Assembly: GCA_963843465.1 (NCBI GenBank)
Contig: CAWJKP010000005.1
Coordinates: 558,001-622,000 of the forward strand
Source: CAWJKP01 sp963843465
Lineage (GTDB): Bacteria; Planctomycetota; Planctomycetia; Pirellulales; Thermoguttaceae
Reading direction: 5' to 3'
Length of the DNA stretch: 64,000 nt
Shown: positions 35,049-42,937 of the stretch, piece by piece
Numbering within the stretch: position 1 is the first letter of the stretch
How the letters are laid out: every line of letters begins with the position of its first letter
The notes under the pieces: model-generated
Told to the model about the DNA's origin: nothing
Seen by the model: the letters and a program-made list of their open reading frames with translations, nothing else
Database searches by the model: none
Position numbers and translations under genes: made by a program

Positions 35049-35357
35049 TTAGAGCGCCTGAATTCGGACCCATCTCCCGGGCACGCTCTCCTTGGGGACC
35101 GGCACTGCCCTGGGTGTCGCACCGACCGGCCAAAAGACCAAGCGCCGCAGGTTGACGACGTTGTGCCAGATTACCGGCCTCAGTTGACTGGCCTCTATCA
35201 ATCGGCGCAAGGCGGTCCACACCATCGCCCCAGATACGGGCGGGCTGTAGGTTGCGCAAATGTCGCCCAGTCGCACGTTGCCTTGCCCCTCATCAAGGAG
35301 CCGGGACAGACTGCGATAGACTTCACGATCGAAGATCGGAAGCATTGCCGAGTTCAT
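35049..35357 (-). CDS. Candidate element regulator (winged-helix-like), leaderless
   Basis: ATG at 35357 is only 9 bases past the -10 of a family promoter (35367-35394), so the mRNA is nearly leaderless. The protein (102 aa) has LPIFDREVYRSLSRLLDEG, VRLGDICATYSPPVSGAMVW and TALRRLIEASQLRPVIWHN, a helix-turn-helix-with-wing-like order ending in RRLVFWPVGA. It reads divergently from the promoter at 35413 that opens the small-gene cluster, the classic place for a repressor. Its DNA target is inferred, not shown. Confidence 0.55.
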   Translation of the reverse strand: MNSAMLPIFDREVYRSLSRLLDEGQGNVRLGDICATYSPPVSGAMVWTALRRLIEASQLRPVIWHNVVNLRRLVFWPVGATPRAVPVPKESVPGRWVRIQAL

Positions 35358-35366
35358 GTCGTATCC

Positions 35367-35394
35367 ATAATACCACAAATATGAAGATAATCAA
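35367..35394 (-). promoter_or_regulatory. Element promoter family, minus-strand member
   Basis: Read on the minus strand: -35 TTGATT (35394-35389), spacer ATCTTCATATTTGTGG, -10 TATTAT (35372-35367). It faces away from the plus-strand copy at 35413, forming a divergent pair 18 bp apart. Confidence 0.75.
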
Positions 35395-35412
35395 AACGCC
35401 GCCAGAAATAGT

Positions 35413-35440
35413 TTGACTTTCTACACCTTTATGGTATTCT
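35413..35440 (+). promoter_or_regulatory. Element promoter family, member 3
   Basis: -35 TTGACT, spacer TTCTACACCTTTATGG, -10 TATTCT. It precedes the leader GCAGCAGGGAACACGCAGCC and the cluster from 35488. Confidence 0.78.
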
Positions 35441-35487
35441 TGAATAGCGGGCGACGCAAGAGAGAAGGCAGCAGGGAACACGCAGCC

Positions 35488-35565
35488 ATGCCGGCAAACG
35501 AAGCGAAACTGAAAGCCGGCGAGCCAAGCAATCACCCGGACCTCAACCGAATCGAGATCGTATGA
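35488..35565 (+). CDS. 25-aa leader peptide
   Basis: MPANEAKLKAGEPSNHPDLN then RIEIV. It starts after the family leader (GGCAGCAGGGAACACGCAGCC) and its TGA overlaps the ATG of the next gene by ATGA, the same join used through the cluster. Too short for any family call, but leader and overlap support translation. Confidence 0.5.
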   Translation: MPANEAKLKAGEPSNHPDLNRIEIV

Positions 35566-35858
35566 CCTTCACCGTATACAAGACCCGCTACCGGACCACA
35601 ATCAAGGCCCTCTTTGGCAGTGCCGGCGGCCTCGCGCGTTTCTTCTACCTGCACCCGGCGTGGGGACCACTCATGGCCAGCAGCATTCGACAAGGTTACC
35701 AGCAAGAGGTATCCCCGGAAACGGCGGCCCGGGGGTGGTTCGACCACAAGGCCCTGCCGCAACTTGCCGACGACGACCTGACCCTCGAATCGCACCGTGC
35801 GGCCCGGCAGGCAGCACGGCAAGCAGCCGGGCACGCCGCCCGGCAAGCGCAGAAATAA
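35562..35858 (+). CDS. Hypothetical protein, 98 aa
   Basis: TVYKTRYRTTIKALFGSAGG, FFYLHPAWGPLMASSIRQGY, then a C-terminal Ala/Arg/Gln repeat (RAARQAARQAAGHAARQAQK) that forms a basic helix and may bind nucleic acid. It is coupled to the leader peptide by ATGA. Confidence 0.65.
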   Translation: MTFTVYKTRYRTTIKALFGSAGGLARFFYLHPAWGPLMASSIRQGYQQEVSPETAARGWFDHKALPQLADDDLTLESHRAARQAARQAAGHAARQAQK

Positions 35859-35881
35859 TTCCACGCAACAGGGAGCACATC

Positions 35882-36127
35882 GTGTACGAATACCACCTTA
35901 GCGACAAGCTGACTGCCGCCGGCTACTTGCCCCTGGGCCAAATCATGATCGCGGAAGCCTTTGCCCGGGGCAAGGACATCGAATTGATGTGCGACTCCCC
36001 GCCAGGTGGCGCGGTCCCCGTTCACTTGAGGGTACGCAGCATCAACGGCCGGATTTATGCCATGATGCCACGCAAGCGCAAGATGGCCGTGCAACCTGCC
36101 GGCCAGCCCGCAAAAATCATCGCCTAG
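35882..36127 (+). CDS. Hypothetical protein, 81 aa
   Basis: GTG at 35882 follows the leader GCAACAGGGAGCACATC. YEYHLSDKLTAAGYLPLGQI, VPVHLRVRSINGRIYAMMPR and KRKMAVQPAGQPAKIIA. A small beta-rich basic protein of unknown role. Its TAG is 5 bp before the next family promoter. Confidence 0.6.
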   Translation: MYEYHLSDKLTAAGYLPLGQIMIAEAFARGKDIELMCDSPPGGAVPVHLRVRSINGRIYAMMPRKRKMAVQPAGQPAKIIA

Positions 36128-36131
36128 CGGC

Positions 36132-36159
36132 TTGACTTTCATCATAGTTATGGTACAGT
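36132..36159 (+). promoter_or_regulatory. Element promoter family, member 4
   Basis: -35 TTGACT, spacer TTCATCATAGTTATGG, -10 TACAGT. TATGGTA gives the extended -10 and the right half of the dyad. Confidence 0.85.
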
Positions 36160-36197
36160 GTACTTGCAACCGCGACGCGCAACAGGGATCTACAGGC

Positions 36198-36614
36198 ATG
36201 ACAACCGCGATTCAGCTTGACGACTTCACGCTGGCCTACATCGAAGCGGCCTTGTGGAGCACGACCGACGAATCGACCCCTGCCGGGGGCGAGCCGCTCG
36301 ATTCCAACTATACGATTGACGACATTCACCCGGACACCATTGCCGAAATGGAGGCCGACTGCCGAAAGTTTCAGGAGGAGAATGCCGCCGATCTGGCCCT
36401 CTACAGCCATCCGAGGTGGTCCGCTGCCGAGCTGGGCGGCCATGATTTCTGGTTGACGCGCAACGGGCACGGTTGCGGCTTTTGGGACCGCAACGACTGC
36501 CTGCCGGAGGAAACCGGCCAGCGCCTGACTAAGGCCGCTGGGAGTCTGGGAGAATACGACCTTTACGTCAATGACGACGGCATTATCTCCGGTCCCTACA
36601 AGTCCAACTGCTGA
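36198..36614 (+). CDS. Conserved phage/plasmid-type protein, 138 aa
   Basis: ATG at 36198 follows leader GCAACAGGGATCTACAGGC. Acidic, with LDDFTLAYIEAALWSTTDES, AELGGHDFWLTRNGHGCGFW and DRNDCLPEETGQRLTKAAGS. The HDFWLTRNGHGCGFWDR segment is familiar from many phage and plasmid hypothetical proteins, without known function. Confidence 0.72.
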   Translation: MTTAIQLDDFTLAYIEAALWSTTDESTPAGGEPLDSNYTIDDIHPDTIAEMEADCRKFQEENAADLALYSHPRWSAAELGGHDFWLTRNGHGCGFWDRNDCLPEETGQRLTKAAGSLGEYDLYVNDDGIISGPYKSNC

Positions 36615-36626
36615 GGAGTAAGAGCT

Positions 36627-36884
36627 ATGGGTCACCGAAACACGCCCGTGGTCATTGCCGCCAACGTGGGAGGCACCGGACTTTTCTGGACAGGGCAAAC
36701 CTGGAGCGAAGCGTACCCCGACGCGCACCAATATCCGAACATCGACGCGGCCCGGAAAGAAGCCGGCAAAACCTTCGCCCGTGGGGATACGCGAAGCTGC
36801 TCGTATGGGTGCGCTTTGGGGATATGGGGGAGTACGAATCTTTCGACTGCCTTGACGATGCCCTCGATTACCTCAACGAATTGA
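36627..36884 (+). CDS. Hypothetical protein, about 85 aa, end uncertain
   Basis: VVIAANVGGTGLFWTGQTWS, PDAHQYPNIDAARKEAGKTF are plausible; the last 30 residues (SCSYGCALGIWGSTN) read through the start of the next gene in another frame and look wrong. An indel near 36790 probably removed its stop. SD GAGGAG is present. Confidence 0.45.
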   Translation: MGHRNTPVVIAANVGGTGLFWTGQTWSEAYPDAHQYPNIDAARKEAGKTFARGDTRSCSYGCALGIWGSTNLSTALTMPSITSTN

Positions 36885-37067
36885 AGGCCGGGGGAAGTGA
36901 CCGGCTGGGTTGAGGGCGGCATGGGCGTCGGTATCGAAACCGTCAACTACCACGGGTACGATTTCGTTTCTCTCTTCTGGGGCGACGATGATGCCAACTT
37001 GACCGCGCATCTTGACGCCGACGAGCGCATGGAAGCGGAAGAGGGATTGGTAGAGGTTTACATCTAG
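36794..37067 (+). pseudogene. Paralogue of the 41292 gene, frameshifted
   Basis: KLLVWVRFGDMGEYESFDCL then DDALDYLNELKAG, and after a one-base excess near 36897, VTGWVEGGMGVGIETVNYHG then YDFVSLFWGDDDANLTAHLD. These match the intact 89-aa protein at 41292 (DGDYRPLDNLPGAIDYLNSL, FHGYDFVSCYWGDGKADLV). A start codon is not seen, so there may be a second indel near 36790. Confidence 0.6.
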
Positions 37068-37099
37068 CTGAACACGACTGACACATTGGAGCAACTCTT

Positions 37100-37621
37100 A
37101 TGGCCGACCGAATGCCCGCAGAAATCTGGATTGGGGGCAAACTGCCCCGCAGTCTCTTGGACGAGTTCCCCATTTCCGACTTGCGGCTGGATTGGGACGA
37201 AACTCCCTTTGACTCCACATCGGAGCAAAGCATCCTGAGCGCCCGTGACGAAAGCGGTCTGCTCCACTTCGCCGAGTGCGAAGCGGCATGGGGTGAGTTT
37301 GAGGAGTTGGAAGGCTGGTTGCGGGAGCACAACATCCCATTCAAGCGGCATTCGTCCGGGAAGTACGAATACCTGCCGGAACTCGTGGAGTTTCGGCCGG
37401 ACCTGGGCGAGGAAATCCAAACCATGACCACGGACAGCGGCGAGCCGCTGGTTTGCAAGAGTGAGCTGGTTCCTATTCTTGAGAGCATGGCAAAACTGCA
37501 ACGGTCCAGGCGTCCGCTTGACGCGCAGGTACGGGCCTGGAAAGGGTTGGCCGGCAAGCTGGACAAGCTCGTGCCGCCCACGCTGCCGGCGCTGCCGCCC
37601 TTTGAGATTGTCGATGGTTGA
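37100..37621 (+). CDS. Hypothetical protein, 173 aa
   Basis: IWIGGKLPRSLLDEFPISDL, an acidic middle (DETPFDSTSEQSILSARDES), then ELEGWLREHNIPFKRHSSGK and SMAKLQRSRRPLDAQVRAWK. No domain is recognised. It lies in the plus-strand cluster. Confidence 0.6.
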   Translation: MADRMPAEIWIGGKLPRSLLDEFPISDLRLDWDETPFDSTSEQSILSARDESGLLHFAECEAAWGEFEELEGWLREHNIPFKRHSSGKYEYLPELVEFRPDLGEEIQTMTTDSGEPLVCKSELVPILESMAKLQRSRRPLDAQVRAWKGLAGKLDKLVPPTLPALPPFEIVDG

Positions 37622-37646
37622 TCCCCTTACCGGAAGGAATGCCCCC

Positions 37647-37922
37647 GTGATCTACGCGAAAGATCGAATCCTGGCCGAGCTGGATTCCGTCGGCGCACAG
37701 CTTGCATCGCTGGCCGCCGACTTGAAGGCCAGCCGCGCCGTGCTGCAAGCCCGGCTGAAGAGGCCGCCGCCATTCATGCCGTTGGAAGAATACGACTGTC
37801 ATTTTGCCAACGCCTTCACGCACATCGAGAAAGCCAAGATGGCCGTCAGAGCGATGCACCCTGTCTGCCATCAGGCCGACTTCCTCAAGAGGAAAACGGA
37901 GAAGAAAGGACACCGCCGATGA
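37647..37922 (+). CDS. Hypothetical protein, 91 aa
   Basis: GTG at 37647 with GGAAGGA 7 bases upstream is preferred to ATG at 37614. VIYAKDRILAELDSVGAQLA, SLAADLKASRAVLQARLKRP and FANAFTHIEKAKMAVRAMHP form a long helical, possibly coiled-coil, protein. The stop overlaps the next start. Confidence 0.6.
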   Translation: MIYAKDRILAELDSVGAQLASLAADLKASRAVLQARLKRPPPFMPLEEYDCHFANAFTHIEKAKMAVRAMHPVCHQADFLKRKTEKKGHRR

Positions 37923-38443
37923 GCGTAGCCCGGACCTGGAAATGCCCGCAATGCGGACTCTCTCTGGAAATCGCTTACGACTGGCTGGCCGAGCACGGCG
38001 GGCCAGTCTGTGAACACTGCGATTGCGACATGGATCTTCAGCCCGCCGGCGCAGACAACGAGAACCTGACGGCCGAGTTGCTGGAGATCGGTAAGGAATT
38101 ACTGAACTGGGCCGACACAATGGGCGGCTGGGAGGCAAAGTGCTGGACACGATTGCGCACCGCCATGACCAAGGCCGTGGCGCATAAGCAAGCCGACGAG
38201 CAGCCGGAGACTGCCGCTTCCGAAGAGCAGATCGAACGACTGGTGGACAAAGTGGACGCCGCCGGACTGGAGCCAGAAGAGCTGGACGAAATCGTCCATG
38301 AGTTCGCGGCCAGTATCGCCGCCGACGTAAACAACGGCGGGTTGGAAGATCAGATCAGATACCTGGTCGATGGGATGGGCGTGCAGCATACCGAGCAGCA
38401 ACTTGACGAGTTAATCGAAGGCCAAACAAGAGAAGGAGAATGA
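37919..38443 (+). CDS. Zinc-ribbon protein with acidic helical tail, 174 aa
   Basis: WKCPQCGLSLEIAYDWLAEH and VCEHCDCDMD give CPQC-x25-CEHC. The rest (residues 55-174) is acidic and helical, with EEQIERLVDKVDAAGLEPEE and a matching repeat RYLVDGMGVQHTEQQLDELI. ATGA overlaps on both sides. Role unknown. Confidence 0.65.
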   Translation: MSVARTWKCPQCGLSLEIAYDWLAEHGGPVCEHCDCDMDLQPAGADNENLTAELLEIGKELLNWADTMGGWEAKCWTRLRTAMTKAVAHKQADEQPETAASEEQIERLVDKVDAAGLEPEELDEIVHEFAASIAADVNNGGLEDQIRYLVDGMGVQHTEQQLDELIEGQTREGE

Positions 38444-38967
38444 CCGTGGCAGACAACTACTTGCAGTTCTCGGAAGTCATTGCGAACCTTACCGAGCAGG
38501 AAGAGGCGTGGCTGAAGGACCAGCTTCAATCCATCCGCGTGTTCGGGGAGAAGGAATACCCCGAAGATGCCGTACCCGCCGAACTGGCCGACAAGGATAC
38601 GGATTGGTCCGGCGTTCGCTTCTTGCGTGACAAGCCGGACCACGATGCCGAATGGGATGCGTTGGGCTTCGAGTTCAACTTCCATGACGATCCCGATACG
38701 GGAGGCTGGGGCCGCCACTTGTGGTTGTACGCCGAAACCTGGGGCGACGTTAGCAACGTTGCTTGGCTGGTGCAGAAGTTCCTCAAGCAGTTCCGGCCCG
38801 ACCAGTGCTGGTCGCTTACCTATTCCGCCACGTGCTCGAAACCCCGCGTGGGCGAGTTTGGTGGTGGGGCGGTGTTTGTCACGGCCGACACGATCCGTTG
38901 GCAAAACGCCTACGACTTCATCGAAGAACAGCGGGCAGCCTTCGGCGGGAAGGAAGCGGCAGCATGA
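38440..38967 (+). CDS. Conserved phage/plasmid-type protein, 175 aa
   Basis: NLTEQEEAWLKDQLQSIRVF, WGRHLWLYAETWGDVSNVAW then LVQKFLKQFRPDQCWSLTYS and CSKPRVGEFGGGAVFVTADT. The last segment is one I have met in many phage and planctomycete hypothetical proteins. No function is known. Coupled by ATGA at both ends. Confidence 0.7.
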   Translation: MTVADNYLQFSEVIANLTEQEEAWLKDQLQSIRVFGEKEYPEDAVPAELADKDTDWSGVRFLRDKPDHDAEWDALGFEFNFHDDPDTGGWGRHLWLYAETWGDVSNVAWLVQKFLKQFRPDQCWSLTYSATCSKPRVGEFGGGAVFVTADTIRWQNAYDFIEEQRAAFGGKEAAA

Positions 38968-39326
38968 GCAGATTCTACGAAATGAGCGTAGAGGTGTCCG
39001 GCCACGACCGGGCGAAGGTGGCCGAAATCCAAGCGGCGGCAGAACAGGAGTGGGCATTTGACGACTGGTGGTTTGCTGGCGACGACGACGCAGCAACGAT
39101 GCACGCATCCGGGCAGAACTCGCTATGCGGAGGCGAAACCGAAGAGGAGTTTACCGAGCGGCTGTCGCTGGCAATTTGGCGCGCCAATGGCGGGTATTGC
39201 CACGTTTCTGTTGACGCCACCTACCTGGAGAATCTTCCCTACGAAACGCACGAGCTGGACGAAGCGGATTACGCCCGCCTGATCCAGGACGATCGCAATT
39301 CAAGCACAGGGGACGCTCAGACATGA
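38964..39326 (+). CDS. Hypothetical protein, 120 aa
   Basis: ATG at 38964 overlaps the upstream TGA. FYEMSVEVSGHDRAKVAEIQ, AAAEQEWAFDDWWFAGDDDA, ETEEEFTERLSLAIWRANGG then YCHVSVDATYLENLPYETHE. Acidic; the beta-alpha-beta pattern resembles a small ferredoxin-like fold. Function unknown. Confidence 0.62.
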   Translation: MSRFYEMSVEVSGHDRAKVAEIQAAAEQEWAFDDWWFAGDDDAATMHASGQNSLCGGETEEEFTERLSLAIWRANGGYCHVSVDATYLENLPYETHELDEADYARLIQDDRNSSTGDAQT

Positions 39327-39592
39327 AGAAGACTCTGACTTACGAGATTGAACAATACGAACTTCATACGATGAAGTACCGAGTCGAAGCGACCAGTGAA
39401 GCCGAGGCTATTGCCAAGCTGTTCCAAGGTGAAGCAGAGCCAGTGTGCCAGAGCATGGATTACATCGAGGTCGCCGAAGACTTCGGCCTGCCCACCGATG
39501 AGTACCCAGAACTTGCTGAGGCTCTACGAAAACTGGGCGTGTCGGTGGGCAACACAGTGATTCCGTCCATCCGCAGCATAGAAGAGGTCTGA
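39323..39592 (+). CDS. Hypothetical protein, 89 aa
   Basis: LTYEIEQYELHTMKYRVEAT then SEAEAIAKLFQGEAEPVCQS. This looks like the small beta-strand plus EAEAI-helix domain seen in many phage proteins. ATGA overlap with the upstream gene. Function unknown. Confidence 0.62.
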   Translation: MKKTLTYEIEQYELHTMKYRVEATSEAEAIAKLFQGEAEPVCQSMDYIEVAEDFGLPTDEYPELAEALRKLGVSVGNTVIPSIRSIEEV

Positions 39593-39630
39593 CGCGGCTT
39601 CTCAACAGCGACCCAACCCTAGAGGATCAA

Positions 39631-40374
39631 ATGGCAAAGACCAAGAAGACCAAGAAGACCGCGTTGACCGTCGAGGTCGAATACAATCCGCGAAAGACCG
39701 ACCCGGAAGGCTTGGCGTGCGCGATGGACCGGCTCCTGGAGACTGCCCTTTCCATACCGGAGGTCATGGACGAGTACGGCAACCCGACCATCGGCGAGTT
39801 CTTCGTCGCCAAGGAAACGGTTGCGACACCGGCACCGAAGGTAGTCTTGAATATGGGTGGCGGCCTTGTGCAAGAAGTGTTCGGTTCGGACCCGGCAATT
39901 ACGGTGGCGCTCGTGGATTGGGACACGGAAGGATGTGATCCATCCGACAACGGCATTGTCGAGATTCCCGATGAGCGCGGCGGCACGCAACTAGCGCACG
40001 TGGCTGAATGCGCCGTGGAGCCGCTGGAGCAACTTGCCGGCACGGAAACTGAAGCGGCGCTGAAGGCGGCCGGGCTGGACCTGACACAGCCGGCCGATTC
40101 TGCCCGAACGGGTGCCCGCAAGATTCAACTCCCGTGCTACGGAATCACCTTGACGTTGGCGAGAGAGAACGGGGTGGAAGAGCCGGGTAGCGGCTCCATT
40201 ATCAGTGACCTGCACGACCCCGAGACGGCCACCAATCGGCTGTACAACGCGGCTATCGACGGCCTTGAAGCGATGATTCTCGCCCACGCCTGCGCCGGCG
40301 TGGATGTGGAATCGCTGGCCTACGTTGAGGGAATTGAAACTGCCGTCGATGCAATCGCCAACCGCACGGCTTGA
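39631..40374 (+). CDS. Hypothetical protein, 247 aa
   Basis: A basic start (AKTKKTKKTALTVEVEYNPR), then PKVVLNMGGGLVQEVFGSDP, VDWDTEGCDPSDNGIVEIPD and GITLTLARENGVEEPGSGSI. The C-terminus DGLEAMILAHACAGVDVESL is common in phage and plasmid hypothetical proteins. Weak SD (GAGGA). Function unknown. Confidence 0.65.
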   Translation: MAKTKKTKKTALTVEVEYNPRKTDPEGLACAMDRLLETALSIPEVMDEYGNPTIGEFFVAKETVATPAPKVVLNMGGGLVQEVFGSDPAITVALVDWDTEGCDPSDNGIVEIPDERGGTQLAHVAECAVEPLEQLAGTETEAALKAAGLDLTQPADSARTGARKIQLPCYGITLTLARENGVEEPGSGSIISDLHDPETATNRLYNAAIDGLEAMILAHACAGVDVESLAYVEGIETAVDAIANRTA

Positions 40375-40398
40375 CCAGCCAACCGGGAGCAACCGACC

Positions 40399-40770
40399 GT
40401 GAGCTACATCTATCTGGCCGACGTGTGGTGCGATGATTGCGGCCGGGCCATTTGCAGACGCTTGAAACGAGAAGGCAATGCCCCGGCGGACCCCGACGAC
40501 GAATGGACCTTCGACAGCGATGAGTACCCCAAGCGCGCAGGCGACGATGACGAATCGGATACCCCGCAACATTGCGCCGCCGGGGAAGAGTGTATAAACG
40601 CCGTCACGCTGCCAAGCGGCGAGAAGGTAGGCTACCTGTTTAGCGAGTTGACCGCCGTGGGCGTGGAATACGTCAAGGAGTCGGTTGCCGAAGCGGAAGC
40701 GGGCCTTGGCAGCAATGAGGTAACGTACCTTTGGCAAGAGCACTACCGGGACAAGGGATATGACTTATGA
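40399..40770 (+). CDS. Zinc-binding protein, 123 aa
   Basis: GTG start. YLADVWCDDCGRAICRRLKR (CxxC-x4-C) and HCAAGEECINAVTL supply the other ligands, with an acidic insert between. The C-terminus GYLFSELTAVGVEYVKESVA is helical. ATGA overlap to the next gene. Confidence 0.62.
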   Translation: MSYIYLADVWCDDCGRAICRRLKREGNAPADPDDEWTFDSDEYPKRAGDDDESDTPQHCAAGEECINAVTLPSGEKVGYLFSELTAVGVEYVKESVAEAEAGLGSNEVTYLWQEHYRDKGYDL

Positions 40771-41231
40771 CCGAGAAGCAACAACTTGATGCCGAACTGA
40801 CCGAAGTGCTGAAGCACCTGGCCGGCTGGCAGCTTGACCCGAAGTACGCCGATCATACTTGGTGCGCCGTGCTGATCGACGGCGTAGGCCGGGGTATCCA
40901 TGTCAACGCCACGCAAGCCAAGGGCCGCCTTTGCATCAGCGGAATGTGGCCTACCGACAGCGACCACCAGCAACACCGGCCCGACAAGCCGTTGCACATC
41001 ACCATCGCCCGCAACCGGCCGCCAGAGACAATTGCCGCCGAAATCGAGCGGCGGTTCTTGCCGTGGTATCTGGCCGCCTATGCCGAGCAACTGAAGCGGG
41101 CCGAACAGCAGAACGCCAGCCGCAACCGGCAGCAGGAGGTAACGGTCGAACTGGCCGCCTTGCTAGGGCCGGAGGCTACGTTCGCCGTCGCCAACCACGG
41201 TCAAGGCAATGAGTACCGCCTGCCACTCTAG
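40767..41231 (+). CDS. Hypothetical protein, 154 aa
   Basis: LTEVLKHLAGWQLDPKYADH, TWCAVLIDGVGRGIHVNATQ, HITIARNRPPETIAAEIERR then FLPWYLAAYAEQLKRAEQQN. Looks like a small beta-sheet plus helix DNA-associated protein; unknown. Followed by an extended leader with two GCAACA units. Confidence 0.62.
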   Translation: MTEKQQLDAELTEVLKHLAGWQLDPKYADHTWCAVLIDGVGRGIHVNATQAKGRLCISGMWPTDSDHQQHRPDKPLHITIARNRPPETIAAEIERRFLPWYLAAYAEQLKRAEQQNASRNRQQEVTVELAALLGPEATFAVANHGQGNEYRLPL

Positions 41232-41291
41232 CAACAAGCAACAGGATCAGCACCATGATGACGCCAGCCTGAATCAGCAACGAGATCCGCC

Positions 41292-41561
41292 ATGAAACTT
41301 TGGATACGCATCGGTGACGACGGCGACTACCGGCCCCTTGACAATCTCCCCGGCGCCATCGACTACCTGAACAGCTTGAGCATCGGCACCGTGGACCGAT
41401 GGATCGACGCCGGCCCTGGCGTAGGGTTCGAGACGCCGAATTTCCACGGGTACGACTTCGTTAGCTGCTACTGGGGTGACGGCAAGGCCGATCTTGTACG
41501 GCCTTTGGACGCCGGGGAGCGGGCCGTCATCGAGTGCTGCTTGGAGGAGGTTTTCATCTAG
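41292..41561 (+). CDS. Hypothetical protein, 89 aa (intact paralogue)
   Basis: LWIRIGDDGDYRPLDNLPGA, IDYLNSLSIGTVDRWIDAGP then FHGYDFVSCYWGDGKADLVR. A paralogue of the broken gene at 36794, so this family was duplicated within the element. Function unknown. Confidence 0.66.
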   Translation: MKLWIRIGDDGDYRPLDNLPGAIDYLNSLSIGTVDRWIDAGPGVGFETPNFHGYDFVSCYWGDGKADLVRPLDAGERAVIECCLEEVFI

Positions 41562-41592
41562 GGAGCACTCCCCACTACCAAGGAGCCAAGCC

Positions 41593-41832
41593 ATGATTCG
41601 ATTCGGTGAGCGCGTGACCTTGACTACCGGCCAGACGCCGGTCCTACGGGGCTTCTCCCCGGGAATCAGCAAGGCATTTGTGGAGCACGACCAGCCCGTC
41701 CTACGGCAGGTGAACGACGGCACAATCATCGGCTACGGCACCCGTGTCTGGGTGGACGCCCCGGGCTTCCGGGAGGTCCGCGACCGCGACGGCGCAAGAG
41801 TCGGAATGGCCTACCAGCCGGAGGGTATCTAG
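41593..41832 (+). CDS. Hypothetical protein, 79 aa
   Basis: IRFGERVTLTTGQTPVLRGF, VEHDQPVLRQVNDGTIIGYG then TRVWVDAPGFREVRDRDGAR. A short beta-rich protein with an SH3-like feel. SD AGGAG. Its stop overlaps the next GTG (TAGTG). Confidence 0.62.
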   Translation: MIRFGERVTLTTGQTPVLRGFSPGISKAFVEHDQPVLRQVNDGTIIGYGTRVWVDAPGFREVRDRDGARVGMAYQPEGI

Positions 41833-42302
41833 TGGCCGGCAAAAGCACCAAGGGCACCAAGACCGCCAAAGGCACCAAGAGCACGGCAAGCGACATGGAC
41901 CCCGCCGCCCTACGCGCAGCCGCCCATGCCCTGGACAAGGAGGCCGATGCCCTATTCCTCGTCGGCCGCACAAGAACGGCCAACATCAATTGGGATAGAG
42001 CCGTCGCCCTGCGCACGGAAGCCAACAGCATCGAAGATGCCCGGCACAAGCCTATCCTGGCCACCGCGCTTGCCAACTTGGCCACCATTGAACGGTCCGA
42101 CCCGGTTGCCGACCTGGCGGCACGGTTGATCGACACCGGCATAACGGAAGAAGAGCTATGGGCCGCCCTGCGCCCCCGGCTCAATATGCAAATCGGCAAT
42201 GAGCTGTACAACAAGTACCGGGACCTGTCCCACGATCGGCAATTCCCGGTCGAAAACCACTATCACTTTCGCCGGGTTATCCAACGTAAGAGCGCACCAT
42301 GA
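41832..42302 (+). CDS. Hypothetical protein, 156 aa
   Basis: GTG start inside the upstream TAG. A Lys/Thr-rich N-terminus (KSTKGTKTAKGTKSTAS), then a helical part (AALRAAAHALDKEADALFLV, ANINWDRAVALRTEANSIED) and LWAALRPRLNMQIGNELYNK. Perhaps DNA binding through its basic start; unknown. Confidence 0.62.
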   Translation: MAGKSTKGTKTAKGTKSTASDMDPAALRAAAHALDKEADALFLVGRTRTANINWDRAVALRTEANSIEDARHKPILATALANLATIERSDPVADLAARLIDTGITEEELWAALRPRLNMQIGNELYNKYRDLSHDRQFPVENHYHFRRVIQRKSAP

Positions 42303-42550
42303 AAACAGTCGATTGCAGGTTCCGGGTCTTTCACCCCAAATTTGGGCTGCGGGACTCCTTCTCGACCTTCCGAGAGGCAAGGCTGCGCGCCCTGGCGCAG
42401 ATCGACGCCAAAGAATTGCAGATTGAAGACGTGATGGCACACGTCGGCCAGACCTACCTCTGGGCCTACCTGCCCGAAGCGAACGGTTTCCGACCAATCG
42501 GGCCACGAAAAGAAGACACGCCCTGGCCGCAAGGAAAACAACCACCATGA
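42299..42550 (+). CDS. Hypothetical protein, 83 aa
   Basis: TVDCRFRVFHPKFGLRDSFS, FREARLRALAQIDAKELQIE then HVGQTYLWAYLPEANGFRPI. Short and mixed alpha/beta. ATGA overlaps on both sides. Confidence 0.6.
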   Translation: MKTVDCRFRVFHPKFGLRDSFSTFREARLRALAQIDAKELQIEDVMAHVGQTYLWAYLPEANGFRPIGPRKEDTPWPQGKQPP

Positions 42551-42870
42551 TAACCGAGCGCTGGGCCTTTTCGGAAAGCGAATTGGCGAACCCTGTCAAG
42601 TGCAAGTCCTACGATGAGCTACTGGCCGACGTGCCTTACGAGTACGCCGAGGAGCACGGTATCGAAGAAGACATCATCGTCCAACGGAACGGCACCGTAA
42701 CCAACCGCTGGTCGGACGGGACCGCCGGAGTCCCGGCAGAAACGGCGGAACTGGCCGGGGAATGCGAAACGCTCTATCACCCGGAAAGCCGTGAAGAAAC
42801 CGATGTATGGCGCGATGTGGAAGTGGACGCCGCCGGCAACTTCGTCCGGCTCTTGCCCGCAGGGTGTTAG
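42547..42870 (+). CDS. Hypothetical protein, 107 aa
   Basis: ERWAFSESELANPVKCKSYD, DVPYEYAEEHGIEEDIIVQR then EVDAAGNFVRLLPAGC. Acidic. Last gene before the 42881 promoter. Confidence 0.6.
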   Translation: MITERWAFSESELANPVKCKSYDELLADVPYEYAEEHGIEEDIIVQRNGTVTNRWSDGTAGVPAETAELAGECETLYHPESREETDVWRDVEVDAAGNFVRLLPAGC

Positions 42871-42880
42871 AAATTCCAGA

Positions 42881-42908
42881 TTGACTTTCTCCAGAATTGG
42901 TGTATAGT
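42881..42908 (+). promoter_or_regulatory. Element promoter family, member 5
   Basis: -35 TTGACT, spacer TTCTCCAGAATTGGTG, -10 TATAGT. Leader GCAACAGGGAACACGCAAC begins 11 bases past the -10. Confidence 0.85.
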
Positions 42909-42918
42909 CTAGTATCGG

Positions 42919-42937
42919 GCAACAGGGAACACGCAAC
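42919..42937 (+). promoter_or_regulatory. Conserved 5' leader GCAACAGGGAACACGCAAC
   Basis: This leader ends right at the ATG and AGGG in it can serve as SD. Near-identical leaders occur at 35470, 35865, 36179, 43881, 44397, 44832, 45274, 47239, 48014 and 48172. It is reverse-complementary to CCCTGTTGC motifs downstream. Confidence 0.85.
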
